Positions 11,150 to 21,325 of a stretch of DNA of 64,000 bases are shown piece after piece. The stretch is from Amanita rubescens. Taxonomy: Eukaryota; Basidiomycota; Agaricomycetes; Agaricales; Amanitaceae. Where the stretch lies: positions 111,436 to 175,435 of the forward strand of contig WION01000089.1 of NCBI GenBank assembly GCA_015039365.1. The letters are read 5' to 3'. How positions within the stretch are numbered: the first letter of the stretch is position 1; each line of letters begins with the position of its first letter. The notes under the pieces are model-generated. The model was not told the DNA's origin, searched no databases, and saw only the letters and a program-made list of their open reading frames with translations. The position numbers and the translations under genes are program-made.

Positions 11150-11640
11150 AGGCTAGATCCGCCGTCGTATCTGGGTGATATCAAACGCTAGGGGCAGTCC
11201 GAACTCACTGACACTTGTTCGCTAACCACTCATCGACACGGAAAGCCGCATTTTCGACATCCTACTTTCACCACCCAGCTTCACATCAATCATAACTGTA
11301 TATTTGGATTCTTGCATACTTCGTGAACAACTTGATTACACAACGCTAAATCCACCGTCATACATGTCTGTGCATGAAGTTCATAATCTAGATTCGACGT
11401 CAAAAACGTAAAGCCTAGGCGCAGCGCGAACTCACTGACACTCAATCGCCGGTCGCTCGTCAATACGGAAAAAACGGATCTTCGTCATCGTTCGCTCAGT
11501 ACCCAGCTTTACGTCGGTCTAACGTTTCGTTCACGTCAGTGACAAGGTATATTTGAGGTTTAGCACTGTTACTCACATGGCCTTCCCGCTTTCCATGTAC
11601 GCAGATAGTATTCTTCGATTCTCCAATACTTTGGTGACTT
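11150..11640 (-). pseudogene. two 3'-end relics of trefoil gene copies
   Basis: These are consecutive relics of the exon 4 and 3' flank of cluster units. The part at about 11310-11640 aligns with 26150-26440 (shared TTGATTACACAACG, CATACATGTCTGTGC, GAGGTTTAGCACTGTTACTC). The part at 11150-11300 resembles the unit ends at 17280-17400 and 22850-22980 (CAACTCATC/CACTCATCGACACGGAAA). Neither retains exons 1-2. Confidence 0.5.
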
Positions 11641-12006
11641 GGAACTATCAAATTCTACACCGTCAACAACCTAGGTGCAGTCTGAGCTTACTCTACGGCT
11701 CAATGAAACTTTGTCTTGATGGCTAGTGTGTGTATTGCGTCGTGTGTGCTCTCTGGGAGCGCGATATGTGACACTCTTGATTGGGAGTGTCAAAGCTCTG
11801 TACTCAACAGATGGTCCCGACTACGACATGATGACACTTCGTCTTTGCATTCGACTGCATTTTCCGCTCCCATATACTATCGTACAATGATTCGGGATCA
11901 TTCAACCCGTCAAACTAACCAAAATCAATCAACACGCTTAGAGGTCGGGGCGTACGTCCAAAGCACAAAACGCATACTTAGTTATCCACAACAAGAAATC
12001 TGGGAC

Positions 12007-12290
12007 GGCTTTTGAGCCTTCAACCTACGCTGAGGGCGGACGCGTCTTCCTCATATTTAGAGAAACTGAAAATAAAGGAGAATTCTTGTTAGTCTATAAT
12101 AACTAGTCATTCTTATACCGTCATTGACAAACGATTTCACAGCATGTCCTTTGATGAATATCCATCCTGGTATATCTGTCCCTTGGGACATGGTTCTGGC
12201 GTAAGTAAAAAAACTATATATGAAATGGATATGACTCACAATGTGCTCAGTATATGATTTCGACTGACCCAAACCAGGCGCGTTGGTCAT
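12007..12290 (+). pseudogene. inverted, truncated trefoil gene copy
   Basis: The only copy on the plus strand. It holds the second half of exon 2 (PSTYAEGGRVFLIFRETEN-like), a 55-nt intron, the 58-nt exon 3 (MSFDEYPSWYICPLGHGSG) and exon 4 (STDPNQARWSFFKV). It is closest to the copy at 9777-10355. The stop codon after the last strand is lost. Exon 1 and the first half of exon 2 are replaced by sequence matching the 3' flank of 9777-10355 (GCGTACGTCCAAAGC...CGCATACTTAGTTAT), so an inversion breakpoint sits near 12005. Confidence 0.7.
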
Positions 12291-12465
12291 TCTTCAAGGT
12301 GGGTGCATTGTCCACGCGTTCTTCGCGTCTCCGACATTTGGAAATAGACCTTCAGCTAGTAGACGACCTATTTATTGAGCGACCTCGTTCGTTGATCATC
12401 ACCTTTCCTGTTCCCTAACTTTTACCACCACAATCCATCAACGCCATTGGGAAAATCTGCCTTCG

Positions 12466-13035
12466 TCATTTCCCGCAGCTTACGGCGTTTCTCGACACGA
12501 ACTGGGTCGAAAAAGTCGGGGCCTGGTGTCGTCGTGTTGAATTCCCTTGGTTGGTTAGAGGGCCGGGACCTGCCCAAAGAATGTTTCTAACGCCTTTGGG
12601 GTAATCTGCCTTCGCCATTTTGGCTAAAGAATCAGTTTTATAATATTCATCGGCATAAATAATGTTGTGATTTGACTTACTCTGAGGGACGGGGCTCTGG
12701 GTGATTTGAGGCGGGGGTTGCGCAGACTGTGGTGGGGGCTGTGGAGACTGTGGCGACTGTGGCGACTGCGCGGACTGCGCTTGCAGAATTGTGTCATATA
12801 GCAATGTCGCTGATACCGACTCTGTCAGACCCATTTTATCAAGTGCATGGGCTAGTGCATCTGCAGTGACTGTTACGGAAGGGGACGATGTGGAGGTCGA
12901 CGGAGTAGTAGCCATGGCAGAGTTGAGCTGAGCGTATTCCTCGTTATCCTGAATCTTGGCGTTGTCAATGGTGTCGGAGGATTCAACCTCCAATGTGATC
13001 GTTTTGCCTGCGAGGTTCTTTGCGATGGTCTGCAT
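12466..13035 (-). CDS. ubiquitin-derived chimeric ORF, 189 aa
   Basis: From the ATG at 13035 the frame begins with a diverged first half of ubiquitin: MQTIAKNLAGKTITLEVES, then SDTIDNAKIQDNE, which aligns with ubiquitin residues 1-34 minus two residues. It then leaves ubiquitin and continues in an unrelated Ser/Thr-rich segment, a helix-like stretch (ADALAHALDKMGLTESVSAT) and a Gln/Pro repeat region (QSPQSPQSPQPPPQ). The ubiquitin C-terminal Gly-Gly and Ile44 patch are absent, so it cannot act as ubiquitin. A CATATAAATG box lies about 55 bp upstream. A GTAAGT at about 12680 could splice the 3' part differently. It may be an expressed chimera or a decaying capture of a ubiquitin gene. Confidence 0.5.
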   Translation of the reverse strand: MQTIAKNLAGKTITLEVESSDTIDNAKIQDNEEYAQLNSAMATTPSTSTSSPSVTVTADALAHALDKMGLTESVSATLLYDTILQAQSAQSPQSPQSPQPPPQSAQPPPQITQSPVPQSKSNHNIIYADEYYKTDSLAKMAKADYPKGVRNILWAGPGPLTNQGNSTRRHQAPTFSTQFVSRNAVSCGK

Positions 13036-13439
13036 GTTGTACGATAAAGTAGCAAGAGCGGTGGAGTACACAGGGGTGAGCGTAAGACATTTATATGGGC
13101 CAGAGCCTGAGACCCCTTCTCACCCCTTTCCCCTTTTCCATTCGTTCCCGGCCTATACGTCATACCTGATCCAGCAGCGCAAGTCCCTTGACCCCTCCTA
13201 AATCCTAAGCCGCCTGTGCTTTCAAGAATACCGCCCTCTTGGCTCGATGAACCATACAATCCGGCTCTTCGTACCCTGTTAACGACCCGACATGCGCAGT
13301 TTCGAGCATCCGAAAAGCTCCGATAGATCATTGACTTGTCTAACCAACGCTTCTTGAAAACTTGGCCAGAAATGAAAACCAATCACTGCATGATCAAATT
13401 GGAAGGCACGTCGAAATGCCACAAACGATGTTGGAATCA

Positions 13440-13640
13440 GCGTTGGACAAGCCATTTGATGGCAGCCAGTCCATGTGGCAAAGTTTGTGGATATCCACGT
13501 AGTGACATACATAATCCAGCAAAATGGCGATGGATATGGATTTGTGACATGCGCTGAGATATGAGACTGGCGGTGATATCCACATTATCCATGGTTAAAG
13601 TTTGTCCACGTTCGATATCCACGGGATATCCCGTGGCTCG
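13440..13640. repeat. short GGATATCC/GTGGATAT-type inverted motifs
   Basis: Several near-palindromic runs (GTGGATATCCACG, GGTGATATCCAC, GATATCCACGGGATATCCCGTGG) occur within 170 bp, two of them preceded by AAAGTTTGT. They may be the end of a small transposable element. No target-site duplication was identified. Confidence 0.35.
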
Positions 13641-13666
13641 CCCTGAAATCCACAAGGGCTTGGGCC

Positions 13667-13903
13667 ATGCACATCACAATTCGGCAAGGTGTCATAACAT
13701 GTGAATATCGCCAGCCTCAGATGATTACACTTAAGCGGCTTGTTTTTTTGAATTGCGGCTTTCCGATGAGTAGACTCGGACGCGCGCTTCGGACGAGTGG
13801 GATAAGAGAGCTGGAGTATTCTTACTTTCCTCCAGGTACTCCGCAGTGGAATGTGAAAGAGCAGGAGCAGTTGCAAGCGCTAGGGGTATCATTGACGCGT
13901 TGA
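13667..13903 (+). other. unrecognised ORF, weakly leucine-rich-repeat-like
   Basis: A 78-codon ORF reading LKRLVFLNCGFPMSRLGRAL then SGIRELEYSYFPPGTPQWN and LQALGVSLTR-stop. The hydrophobic spacing recalls leucine-rich repeats of fungal F-box proteins, but it is too short to assign. It may be a fragment. Confidence 0.25.
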
Positions 13904-14400
13904 TACGGACTCGAGCTGATTTTTGTTCAATGGTGGAATCATGGGCACGGATGATGAGACAGACAGCCTATTGTATTGCCACCCACTTACGAGACAACAT
14001 TTTCCGTCGTTTAAACAGTAACATCATTTTCTACTGTTCATCTAGCCGCTACACATTTCCTACATATCAATCCAAAGGCATTCCCCTTAGATTCTACGCA
14101 AGCTTTTCAAGAATAAAGAATATCTCTTTCTCTCTAGCAGCGGGGCCAGGTTGAAGGATGAGCTGTGTGAAAGAAATCCCGTAAACTTCCTTTCTTTTTT
14201 GGCTGAGATAAAAATTAAACATACAGAACGTCCAATCTCGTAGTTGGTCTTATCAAACCAGTAAAGATCTTTACCGGGGGCGTGAATTCTGACATGTTTT
14301 GTTAGATTTATGAATGCGGCGGAAGTAGCGATGGCTCACGAATGAGTGAACTGTGGTCCGTTGGTCGCAATGTCCCACACGAATGCTTCCTTTCTCCAAA

Positions 14401-14748
14401 TCAGGTGTTCACCCGCTTCTTCCTATAGTCCAAGTTCAGAACAAGTTGATCAAACAAGGTGAACTTCGACGTGCCTTTGCGACTGCGATATACAGTCCAG
14501 CCTTGCCCATCATACTCGAACTCCCATTGCCACCAATGGGTGGGTTAAGGGGAGGATTGAAGCAGATTATCTATCGTCCATCGTCATAAGCAATAGCGCA
14601 GGACAAAGACCGGAGGAATTTTTACGGTTTCTGCTGGTTTCATCTCAGGAGCGGGCGTAGTCATGACCCTGTCACCGGGCATTTCTTTACCGTTGCTGAC
14701 GACGAAGTTGTTGGTTTGGACGCTCTTGATTCTGTATTCTGCAAGCAT
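14401..14748 (-). pseudogene. second-type trefoil-like gene, probably inactive
   Basis: Exon 1 (ATG at 14748) reads MLAEYRIKSVQTNNFVVSNG and has a TATAAAAGC box about 45 bp upstream. A second coding block (14532-14401) opens WQWEFEYDGQGWTVYRSRKG, the typical second-strand segment of trefoil proteins, and ends NTstop. The intron between them has a plausible donor (GTAAAAATT), but no AG precedes the WQW block and an in-frame stop lies just before it. The acceptor therefore seems mutated, and exons 3 and 4 were not found. Confidence 0.45.
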
Positions 14749-15276
14749 TGAGAATTGTTGACTGAGGTGAGGTGAGGTTGCTGCCCATGCTTTTATACCT
14801 TTGAGCGTTACGTGAAGAGGTGCTTTCGCGTAGCAAACGCAAATAACAAAGTTTCACCGCAACAGGCCTGAAGGATGTAGCTTGTCCGACACGGGGCACG
14901 CGACCCATCCACTATCGTTAAAGAAGGCTCCGTTTGCGACCAGATGCACTCATGCTGACCCATTCATGACGTATGCGCTGGGTGGCCGGCCCAGGGTATG
15001 CGGTGCTTGCTCGACTCCGAGTCCAGCATATCTCCAATTGTCTTGCATTCTTGACATACGAACAGTCCTAGAGGTAGCATTATGTAGATTGTCGGTTTGC
15101 CAATGCACGGAAGTTTGAAACACCGCGTGGGTGACTGACGGTGACGAGAAAAGTGCGCGATCAGTGCACCAAATACATGTAAATACTCCACGCTAGACTG
15201 TGTCATCGAACATATCTCTGGCGTCTCACCTTCTCCCTGTTAAACTTTACATTACCGTTACGAACGTCGCCCTCTA

Positions 15277-16594
15277 ATGACTCGGCCGCTCAGTTCACAA
15301 CTAAGCGATGATTCCACCTCTACTGGGTCGCTCAGTTCCTTCTCACATCTAACCAACGATTTTGTTGCGACCGTTTTGAAACTCATGAACAAGGAGAAAA
15401 TCTTGACCATAGAACTCGTTAAGAATGCAAACGCCCAGCTCTTGTTTTTTGAGAATGTTCCCGTGGAGCGTCGTATAGTTGGAAACGGGATGACTAGGAT
15501 CGACTCACTTAAAGTCCTTAAAGAGATGCTAAACAACGCCCCTACAGATCGAGGCAAGCGTTATGTCGTATGCGCGGTAATTTGTTGCGACTCTCGGGAG
15601 GAAGGGTTGGTTGGGTTGGCATCCGACTGGGTGAATTTTCTGTTATGGCCATGTACGTCTTGAGGTATCTCTCACTTCCTCGCTCATCATTTACCGGCAG
15701 TTAAGAGCGCATATAAGAGCCAAACCCCCTGTATCTCAGATAATTCATCCATTACCTTACCTGAGACAGCAGTGTCGATGACCGTCGTGAAGGAAAAACC
15801 CATTTCCTCCGACTCGTATGTATTTTGTTTGAACTAGAATTTGATTTTTTACGTCCAAAACAGCTCAAAGAGCGTCAAGCAAACAAATGTGCCGTGATAG
15901 AACCTCCACCTAACACTAGGATTTTCACCGTTGGTGCCCACATTATTCGAAGATCGATCGCTAAAGGGAACAATTCAAATGCAGGATTGGTCAGTACTCA
16001 TTCTCTCATCTTATCATTCAGTATGCAGAGCCTCTTGTAGCATATATCTTTGCCGGTAACTTGGGACATTCTCCGGCATTATGCCGACCTTTCAGAAGAC
16101 ACCATTGAGCATCTTGAAAGTATCATAGATTCGCCTAGTAATGGAATACTGTTACAAACCGAAATGCATACTGCATTTGACAACTTTGAATGGTACTTTG
16201 AAGCAACGGTCTGTACTCCCATAATTCAATGTTTTCTACCAGCTCATTCTGATAGGATGAACCCAATGTGTACAACGTGAAGTGGCTCTCAGAGACTCCC
16301 GTATACGTCTGGGCACTTGGCGGCCGTCAGCAGGTAACATTCACAAATCACTCAGAGAAAGATATCCCGCTCCCAAACGCCCGGTTCCTGGCGATCCATG
16401 CAGCTATTGCCAAGGTCCTTCATTTGAGCGGTGCGGCGGAACCCTTGGATCTCGTTATGGACAAGTTCAATTTTGGATCTTATCCTGTGCCCTCTGGGAA
16501 GTATGGAAGCGCTGACCTTGATATTCGATTGTCGCTTCTCGATCTTTTTGGAGACCACCTTTCTCACTTGCCAACTGAAATCCGTGGACGTTGA
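15277..16594 (+). CDS. HNH_2-type endonuclease domain protein, 375 aa
   Basis: Five exons (15277-15652, 15701-15819, 15864-15989, 16041-16208, 16256-16594) join in phase to 375 aa. The central part is the fungal HNH_2 nuclease domain: LKERQANKCAVI (the CxxT/xG corner), GAHIIRRSIAKG with the first catalytic His, VTWDILRHYADL, NGILLQTEMHTAFDNFEW with the later Asn and His, then YFEAT and NVYNVKWL. The flanking N-terminal half and C-terminal tail match the layout of the large agaricomycete family of HNH proteins. The biological target is unknown. All ligand-type residues are present and the gene is unbroken. It ends about 80 bp before a trefoil relic on the other strand. Confidence 0.75.
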
Positions 16595-16674
16595 ACTGAA
16601 TAGATGATGAACTTTACCACGGCCATGTATTAGGCTTGGAACCGACAGTAAGACCAAACAAGGTACCGATGGCT

Positions 16675-16957
16675 GTCCATCTCATCTCGAACGTGAAGTT
16701 CGACCGATCACTGCTCACCGTTCAGTATTCGCCAGGGGTTTCAGCTAGTTCAAATATGTATGTACCAGTTCGCACAGGTCCAGTAAAAGGGCGCATTTCG
16801 AATGTTGGAGGAGCAACCGGCAAACCTAAGGCTTTATAAGTCTTCATGAGAAATCTAAGAATATCGAGGCCCAGACTAGTATACCTGGCGCTCGGCGAAT
16901 CATGTGAATATCTAGGGTACAGTCAACTGGATTAAAGGAGTACGTGTGGGGCCGCAT
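16675..16957 (-). pseudogene. trefoil gene relic: promoter and exon 1 only
   Basis: The upstream element (16937-16957), a TTATAAAGCC box and the ATG at 16796 are preserved. Exon 1 (MRPFTGPVRTGTYIFEL...) has an in-frame TGA after GEY and is cut off at about 16677 beside the HNH gene. It is a dead copy. Confidence 0.7.
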
Positions 16958-17327
16958 CCTTACCAATGCTTGGGATAAGTACTTGCGAAGGGAGTTAGAT
17001 TGAATTCGGGAGACGGGAAAGAGGCTCACACATAACAAAAACTCAACTCAGCCAAGTCCAGATTCAGAAGTGCCTAAATTGAGGCTAAATTTCTATATGA
17101 AAACGGCCTCGCTACGACCATTACTATGAATTTGGATTCTGAATACTATTTTCGCGACCTATTGGATTCTAAATTCTCGTCAATGGCATAAGTATATACT
17201 TATTCTCAATATTTTGGTGCTATCGGATTCCACAACGATGCACATCCACCGTCAAAACCGGGCCTGATCTAGGTCCAACAATAGTAAAGCTTGGGCACAG
17301 TCCGAGCTTACTGACACTTGACGCTGA

Positions 17328-18245
17328 TCATTCGTCGACGCGGAAAATACGGAAATTCATGGCCATACCAGGCTCCGAACCGACCTTCACATCATGTTAA
17401 ACGGTAACACGCTAGAGGCTAGAGGATAAAGATAATCTCAGATACGTTTATTCGTACTATAGTTGTAGCATACCTAGAGGATAAAGATAATCTAACAACG
17501 GATATTAGTATGTGATTAAGATAATGTAAAAAGGACGGTCTCACCTCAGATACGTTTATTCGTACTGAGGTGAGAGATGCAAAATGGAACTATATAAATA
17601 CGTAGGAGATGAAAGGTAACTAGGCAGAGGGATATGTGAGGCGGATGAATGGTGAGGTGCGCTTTGTGGTGCAAAGCGCGTTAATGGTGAACAATGCTCG
17701 GCGCACTAAGCGCAGAGGTATGAAAGGAGGAGGCGTCATCGCGTTGCAATGTTCAACACATCAAGCTAAAGTTCTGTTTGAGTAAGTGGCAATGTAAGTT
17801 TACCATCGTTATCCCCATTTTTTTCAACGTACGCGTGTGAGTCTGGGCGTGCGCCACTAACCGAGTTTCGTTGAATGTGAAGGTCAATAATGAAACGGCA
17901 GGCCTGTATACTCCTGGGACATCCGTCTCCTTGATGGACCATTCAGCTTGCCCTTCCCTCATACCCACGGTGTTTTGCTGGGGATCATGAGCTAGTGTCA
18001 CATTCAAATCTTTCGCCACGATACGTCGTTGCCCATATTCTCGACCAACCACTAATTCATCATGTTAAGTTATATTTTACAAATATTTGAACACCCTTAC
18101 CTTCGCTCCATCACTCCGAGCATCATTTATGAGTGCGATTTCTTCGACCGGTCGCTGTTCACCGTTGCTGTTGGGTATTTGCCAGGTCTTCAAGTAGTTC
18201 TGGGGTGTATGTACCCGTCTGCAGAGGTCCAGTAACAGGGCGCAT
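17328..18245 (-). pseudogene. trefoil gene copy broken by frameshifts and an LTR insertion
   Basis: The ATG at 18245 (MRPVTGPLQTGTYTPEL) and all four exon regions can be aligned to the intact copies. A 1-nt deletion (GACCTGG where intact copies have GACCCTGG) shifts exon 1. Exon 2 has a small deletion after GGCAACGACGTA. A 364-bp solo LTR (17395-17758) splits exon 4. The terminal strand (RIFRVDE-stop) survives at 17328-17390. Two upstream elements lie at 18302 and 18360-18380. Confidence 0.8.
17395..17758. mobile_element. solo LTR, 364 bp, with 5-bp target-site duplication
   Basis: The insertion starts TGTTAAAC and ends TTCAACA (terminal TG...CA with a TGTT/AACA inverted end). It is flanked by the direct repeat CATCA. 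Paralogous units show the empty site (CACATCGAGCTAAAG at 20640, CACATCGAACTAAAG at 21874). Inside are a TATATAAATA box (17591-17600) and repeated AGGATAAAGATAATCT and ATACGTTTATTCGTACT runs. No coding sequence accompanies it, so it is the scar of an LTR retrotransposon removed by LTR-LTR recombination. Confidence 0.85.
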
Positions 18246-18885
18246 TTCGAATATTGGAGCAACACCCGCAAACCTAAGGCGGTACTGTCAACCGAATTAA
18301 AGGAGTACGTGTGGGGCCGCAATGTTACCAATGTGGTTGGTACAGTCAACTGAATCAAAGGAGTACGTGTGGGGCCGCATCGTTTTCTTTGGGATAACTT
18401 CGGCTTCGGAGCCGCAGAGTCGATGGGTTTCATTTCCAGCTCCAGGCTCTATTTCTGGAGCGGCTTAGTCAGCTGCAGTGGTCACCGTCACTCACATCAT
18501 CCACCGCCGTACAGCGATAACGTCCAGAAGTCGTTTGCGAAATGCGAACGATGAAGAGAATTGATGTGAGCGGATGCTTTCCCTCGCCAGGGAGATCAAA
18601 GAATACGTCCATATCCTCCATCGATGCGGAAGGATGTCGAGAGCGAAGTATGGAAGAAGGGAGTCGAGTATGTGCGTATACAGCTCTATCGCTGAACACA
18701 CTTACTGACAAAAGTTTTCTTAGCTTCCATTTATTACGGTACAAGCTGCAATCAGTGTGCTCGTACCGTAGTGATTTGGCAGATAAAACCCGAATAAGCA
18801 ACTGTCTCCCGATATTTTCTCGTTCATGGTCCAGTCACTTCCCCAACAAGTGACGCATACGACCCCAATTCACAATTCCTGTTAT

Positions 18886-19308
18886 GCTGGAGGATGTGAT
18901 GGACGCTCGGGCGCCCTGGATGACGGACGTGTTGGTCAGGACCATCAATGGAGAGTATGCCAATAAACTAGGTAAGTTGGTGTAGCGCGCATGTTTTGAT
19001 CTAATTTTCGTCAATAGCAAAGTTAAGTACGCCCGATTCCGAAGCAAGACTCAAACTAGCTACGGAGATGTTCCTCAAACAAGTCTCCATCTCTGGCGTA
19101 ATGAAGAAGTCTGCAACGGCTGTCGACGAGTCGTTGTCAAAGCAACAGAAAGTGTTTTTCCTCCGTCAACTTGTGGCTATCCAGCGCGAGTTGAGCGCTC
19201 TCCGGCGGTGTTCGTCGGAGGAAGGAGGCGCAGGGGGCAATTCGTCAGAATTGGACGACAATGAAAAGCACGAAGCAGATAATATAAAGTGGATCGTTGA
19301 AGTTTATC
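18886..19308 (+). pseudogene. fragment of a Lon-type protease gene (peroxisomal Lon-like)
   Basis: The plus strand encodes part of the Lon N-terminal and linker region: WMTDVLVRTINGEYANKLA, a retained 45-nt-class intron (GTAAGTTGG...CAATAG), then KLSTPDSEARLKLATEMFLK, DESLSKQQKVFFLRQLVAIQ, RELSALRR and a Ser/Gly/Glu-rich insert. The ATPase and protease domains are missing. At about 19309 it passes directly into the 3' flank sequence of a trefoil unit (CAATGGCATAAGTATATACTT, also at 17190). The retained intron shows capture at the DNA level. It is not a functional protease. Confidence 0.75.
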
Positions 19309-19446
19309 AATGGCATAAGTATATACTTGGATTCTCAAATGCTTGGTGACTCGGAACTATCGGATTCTACAAGGATATACTGATTCGACTTGTCAACAAT
19401 AGTAATTAAAGCTTAGTGAGAGCTTAGTGACACTTCAATGATCACT

Positions 19447-20009
19447 TCACTCATCGACGCGGTAAAGACGATATTTCGTGGCCATCCTACTGTCAGTAAC
19501 CACCTTCGAATCAAGCTCAAGTTCCGTTTGAGTCAGTGGCAAGGCACGTTTAACACCGTTGCTCACATGATCCCCATTTATTTCAGCGCACGCGTGTAGG
19601 TCCGGGCGTCCGGCGGGTCCGCTACTAATCGAGTTTCATTGAATGTGAAGATCAATAATGAAACGGCACACCTGTATACTCCTGGGACATCCGTCTCCTT
19701 GATCCTCCATTCGGCTGGCCCTTCGTTCACGCTGACCGTGTTTTGGCTGGTATTGTGAACTGGTGCTATATTTAGACCTTTCCTCACAACTCGATATACG
19801 TCGTTGCCCATGCTCTCGATGAAAAACTAATACATGTTAAGTTATACTTTACATATCTTTGAACACCTTACCTTTGCTGCATCACTCTGAGGATCATTTG
19901 TGAGCACCATCTTCGGCTGGTCACTGGTCATTGTCGTGTACTTGCCAGGGGCATCAAGCAGCTCTTGGATGTATGTGCCCGCTTGCGGAGGTCCGGTAAC
20001 AGGGCGCAT
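19447..20009 (-). CDS. beta-trefoil protease inhibitor-like protein, cluster copy 3 (intact)
   Basis: Protein of 139 aa. Exons 20009-19872, 19826-19672, 19624-19567 and 19515-19447 join in phase. Introns are 45, 47 and 51 nt; the last uses a TTGAG acceptor. Exon 1 reads MRPVTGPPQAGTYIQELLDA; exon 2 FFIESMGNDVYRVVRKG and ends ETDVPGVYS; exon 3 PDLHACAEINGDH; the last strand ends KYRLYRVDE-stop. The opening Trp of exon 2 is replaced by Phe. A TATA-like TATAAAGCC box and the upstream element at 20184-20204 precede it. It is one of three closely related tandem units of about 1.2 kb. Confidence 0.7.
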
Positions 20010-20183
20010 CTTGAATGTTGGAAGAACGCCCTGCAAAACTAAGGCTTTATATGTTTCCTTGGGCCTTCATGAGAAACCGAAGCACAGACTAGCATATTCG
20101 TGGCAGCGCTATCATGTGAACGTACAGCAATTAAAGGAGCGCGCGTGGGGCGGCCGCATCCGTACCAATGTGGTTCAGTCAAA

Positions 20184-20204
20184 GGAGTACGTGTGGGGCC
20201 GCAT
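20184..20204 (-). promoter_or_regulatory. conserved upstream element of the trefoil cluster
   Basis: The minus-strand sequence ATGCGGCCCCACACGTACTC lies about 175-195 bp upstream of the ATG at 20009. The same 21-bp box recurs before most copies (3565 partial, 10766, 16937, 18302, 18360, 20184, 21246, 21305, 22481), usually followed by TTTAATYCAGTTGACTGTACC. A degenerate second box lies near 20140. Its core CACGTAC resembles an E-box/bHLH-type site, so it may be a shared activator site. Confidence 0.5.
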
Positions 20205-20579
20205 CATTACAAAAAGATCGGCCGTGCTTGCAAAGGGAGTTAAATTGGATTCGGGAGACGGAAAAGAGGCTCACGCATGACCAAAAACTCAGCCAAGTCC
20301 AGCTTCAGAAATGTCTAAATTGATACTAAATTTCCGTATGAGAACACTCTCGTTACAACCATAGCTATGAACTTGAATTCTGGATACTATTTTCATAACC
20401 TACTGGATTCCAAAGTCTCGTCAATGACTAGATACTTGGATTCTCAAATATTTTGGTAACTGGGAGCTATCTGATTCCACAAGGATGCATACACCGTCAA
20501 AACCGGGCCTGATCTAGGTCTGACTCGTCAACAATGATAGTAAAGCTTATTAGGTACACACTTGAAACTTGATCGCTGA

Positions 20580-21146
20580 TCACTCATCGACGCAGAAAAG
20601 ACGGACTTTCAGGGCCATCCTACTCTCAGAAACCACTTTCACATCGAGCTAAAGTTCTGTTTGAGTCAGTGGCAAGGCATGTTTGACATCGTTACTCGCC
20701 TGATCCCCATTTATTTCAGCGTACGCGTGTAAGTCGGGGTGTCCGACGGGTCCGCCACTAACCGAGTTTCATTGCATGTGAAGGTCAATAATGAAACGGC
20801 GCACCTGTATACTCCTGGGACATCTGTCTCCTTGATGGTCCATTCAGTTGGCCCTTCCGAGCTCACGCTGACCGTGCTTTTCCTGGGATCGTGAGCTGGT
20901 GCCATACTCGGATCTTTCCCCACAACTCGATATACGTCGTTGCCCATTCTCTTCATGATCCACTAATACATGTTAAGCTATACGTTACAAATCTTTGAAC
21001 ACCCTTACCTTCGCTGCATCACTCCGAGGATCATTTGTGAACGAGAACTTCGACTGGTCATTGTTCACTGTCGGGTATTTGCCAGGGTCGTCAACTAGTT
21101 CAACGACATATGTACCCGTCTGCGGAGGTCCAATAACAGGGCGCAT
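20580..21146 (-). CDS. beta-trefoil protease inhibitor-like protein, cluster copy 4 (intact, one GC-AG intron)
   Basis: Protein of 140 aa from exons 21146-21009, 20962-20805, 20757-20700 and 20648-20580. It starts MRPVIGPPQTGTYVVELVDD; exon 2 opens WIMKRMGNDVYRVVGKD; exon 3 has PDLHAYAEINGDQ; the end is VRLFCVDE-stop. Introns are 46, 47 and 51 nt. The third begins GCGAGT where sister copies have GTGAGT or GTGAGC. GC-AG introns are a known minor class, so splicing may persist at lower efficiency. It is about 90 percent like the copy at 21814-22380 by eye. An AATAAAGCC box and two upstream elements precede it. Confidence 0.68.
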
Positions 21147-21245
21147 TTCGAATGTTAGAAGTTGGAGGAACTCCCTGCAAATCTAAGGCTTTATTACCTG
21201 GCATGTGGCAGTGCTCGGTGAATCATATGAATATCTAGGATTAAA

Positions 21246-21325
21246 GGAGTACGTGTGGGGCCGCATCCTTACCAATGTGGTTTTTAAGGTATAGACTAGT
21301 CACGGGAGTACGTGTGGGGCCGCAT
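21246..21325 (-). promoter_or_regulatory. tandem pair of trefoil-cluster upstream elements
   Basis: Two copies of the GGAGTACGTGTGGGGCCGCAT box (plus-strand sense) lie at 21246-21266 and 21305-21325, upstream of the gene starting at 21146. The doubled box is also seen near 18302/18360. Confidence 0.45.

Noticed and set aside
12873..13382. 169-codon minus-strand ORF overlapping the ubiquitin chimera
   Set aside because: Out of frame with the recognisable ubiquitin segment; shadow of that frame plus upstream noncoding sequence.
14353..14589. plus-strand ORF of 78 codons
   Set aside because: Antisense to the WQWEFEYDGQ trefoil-like block, which is the more convincing reading.
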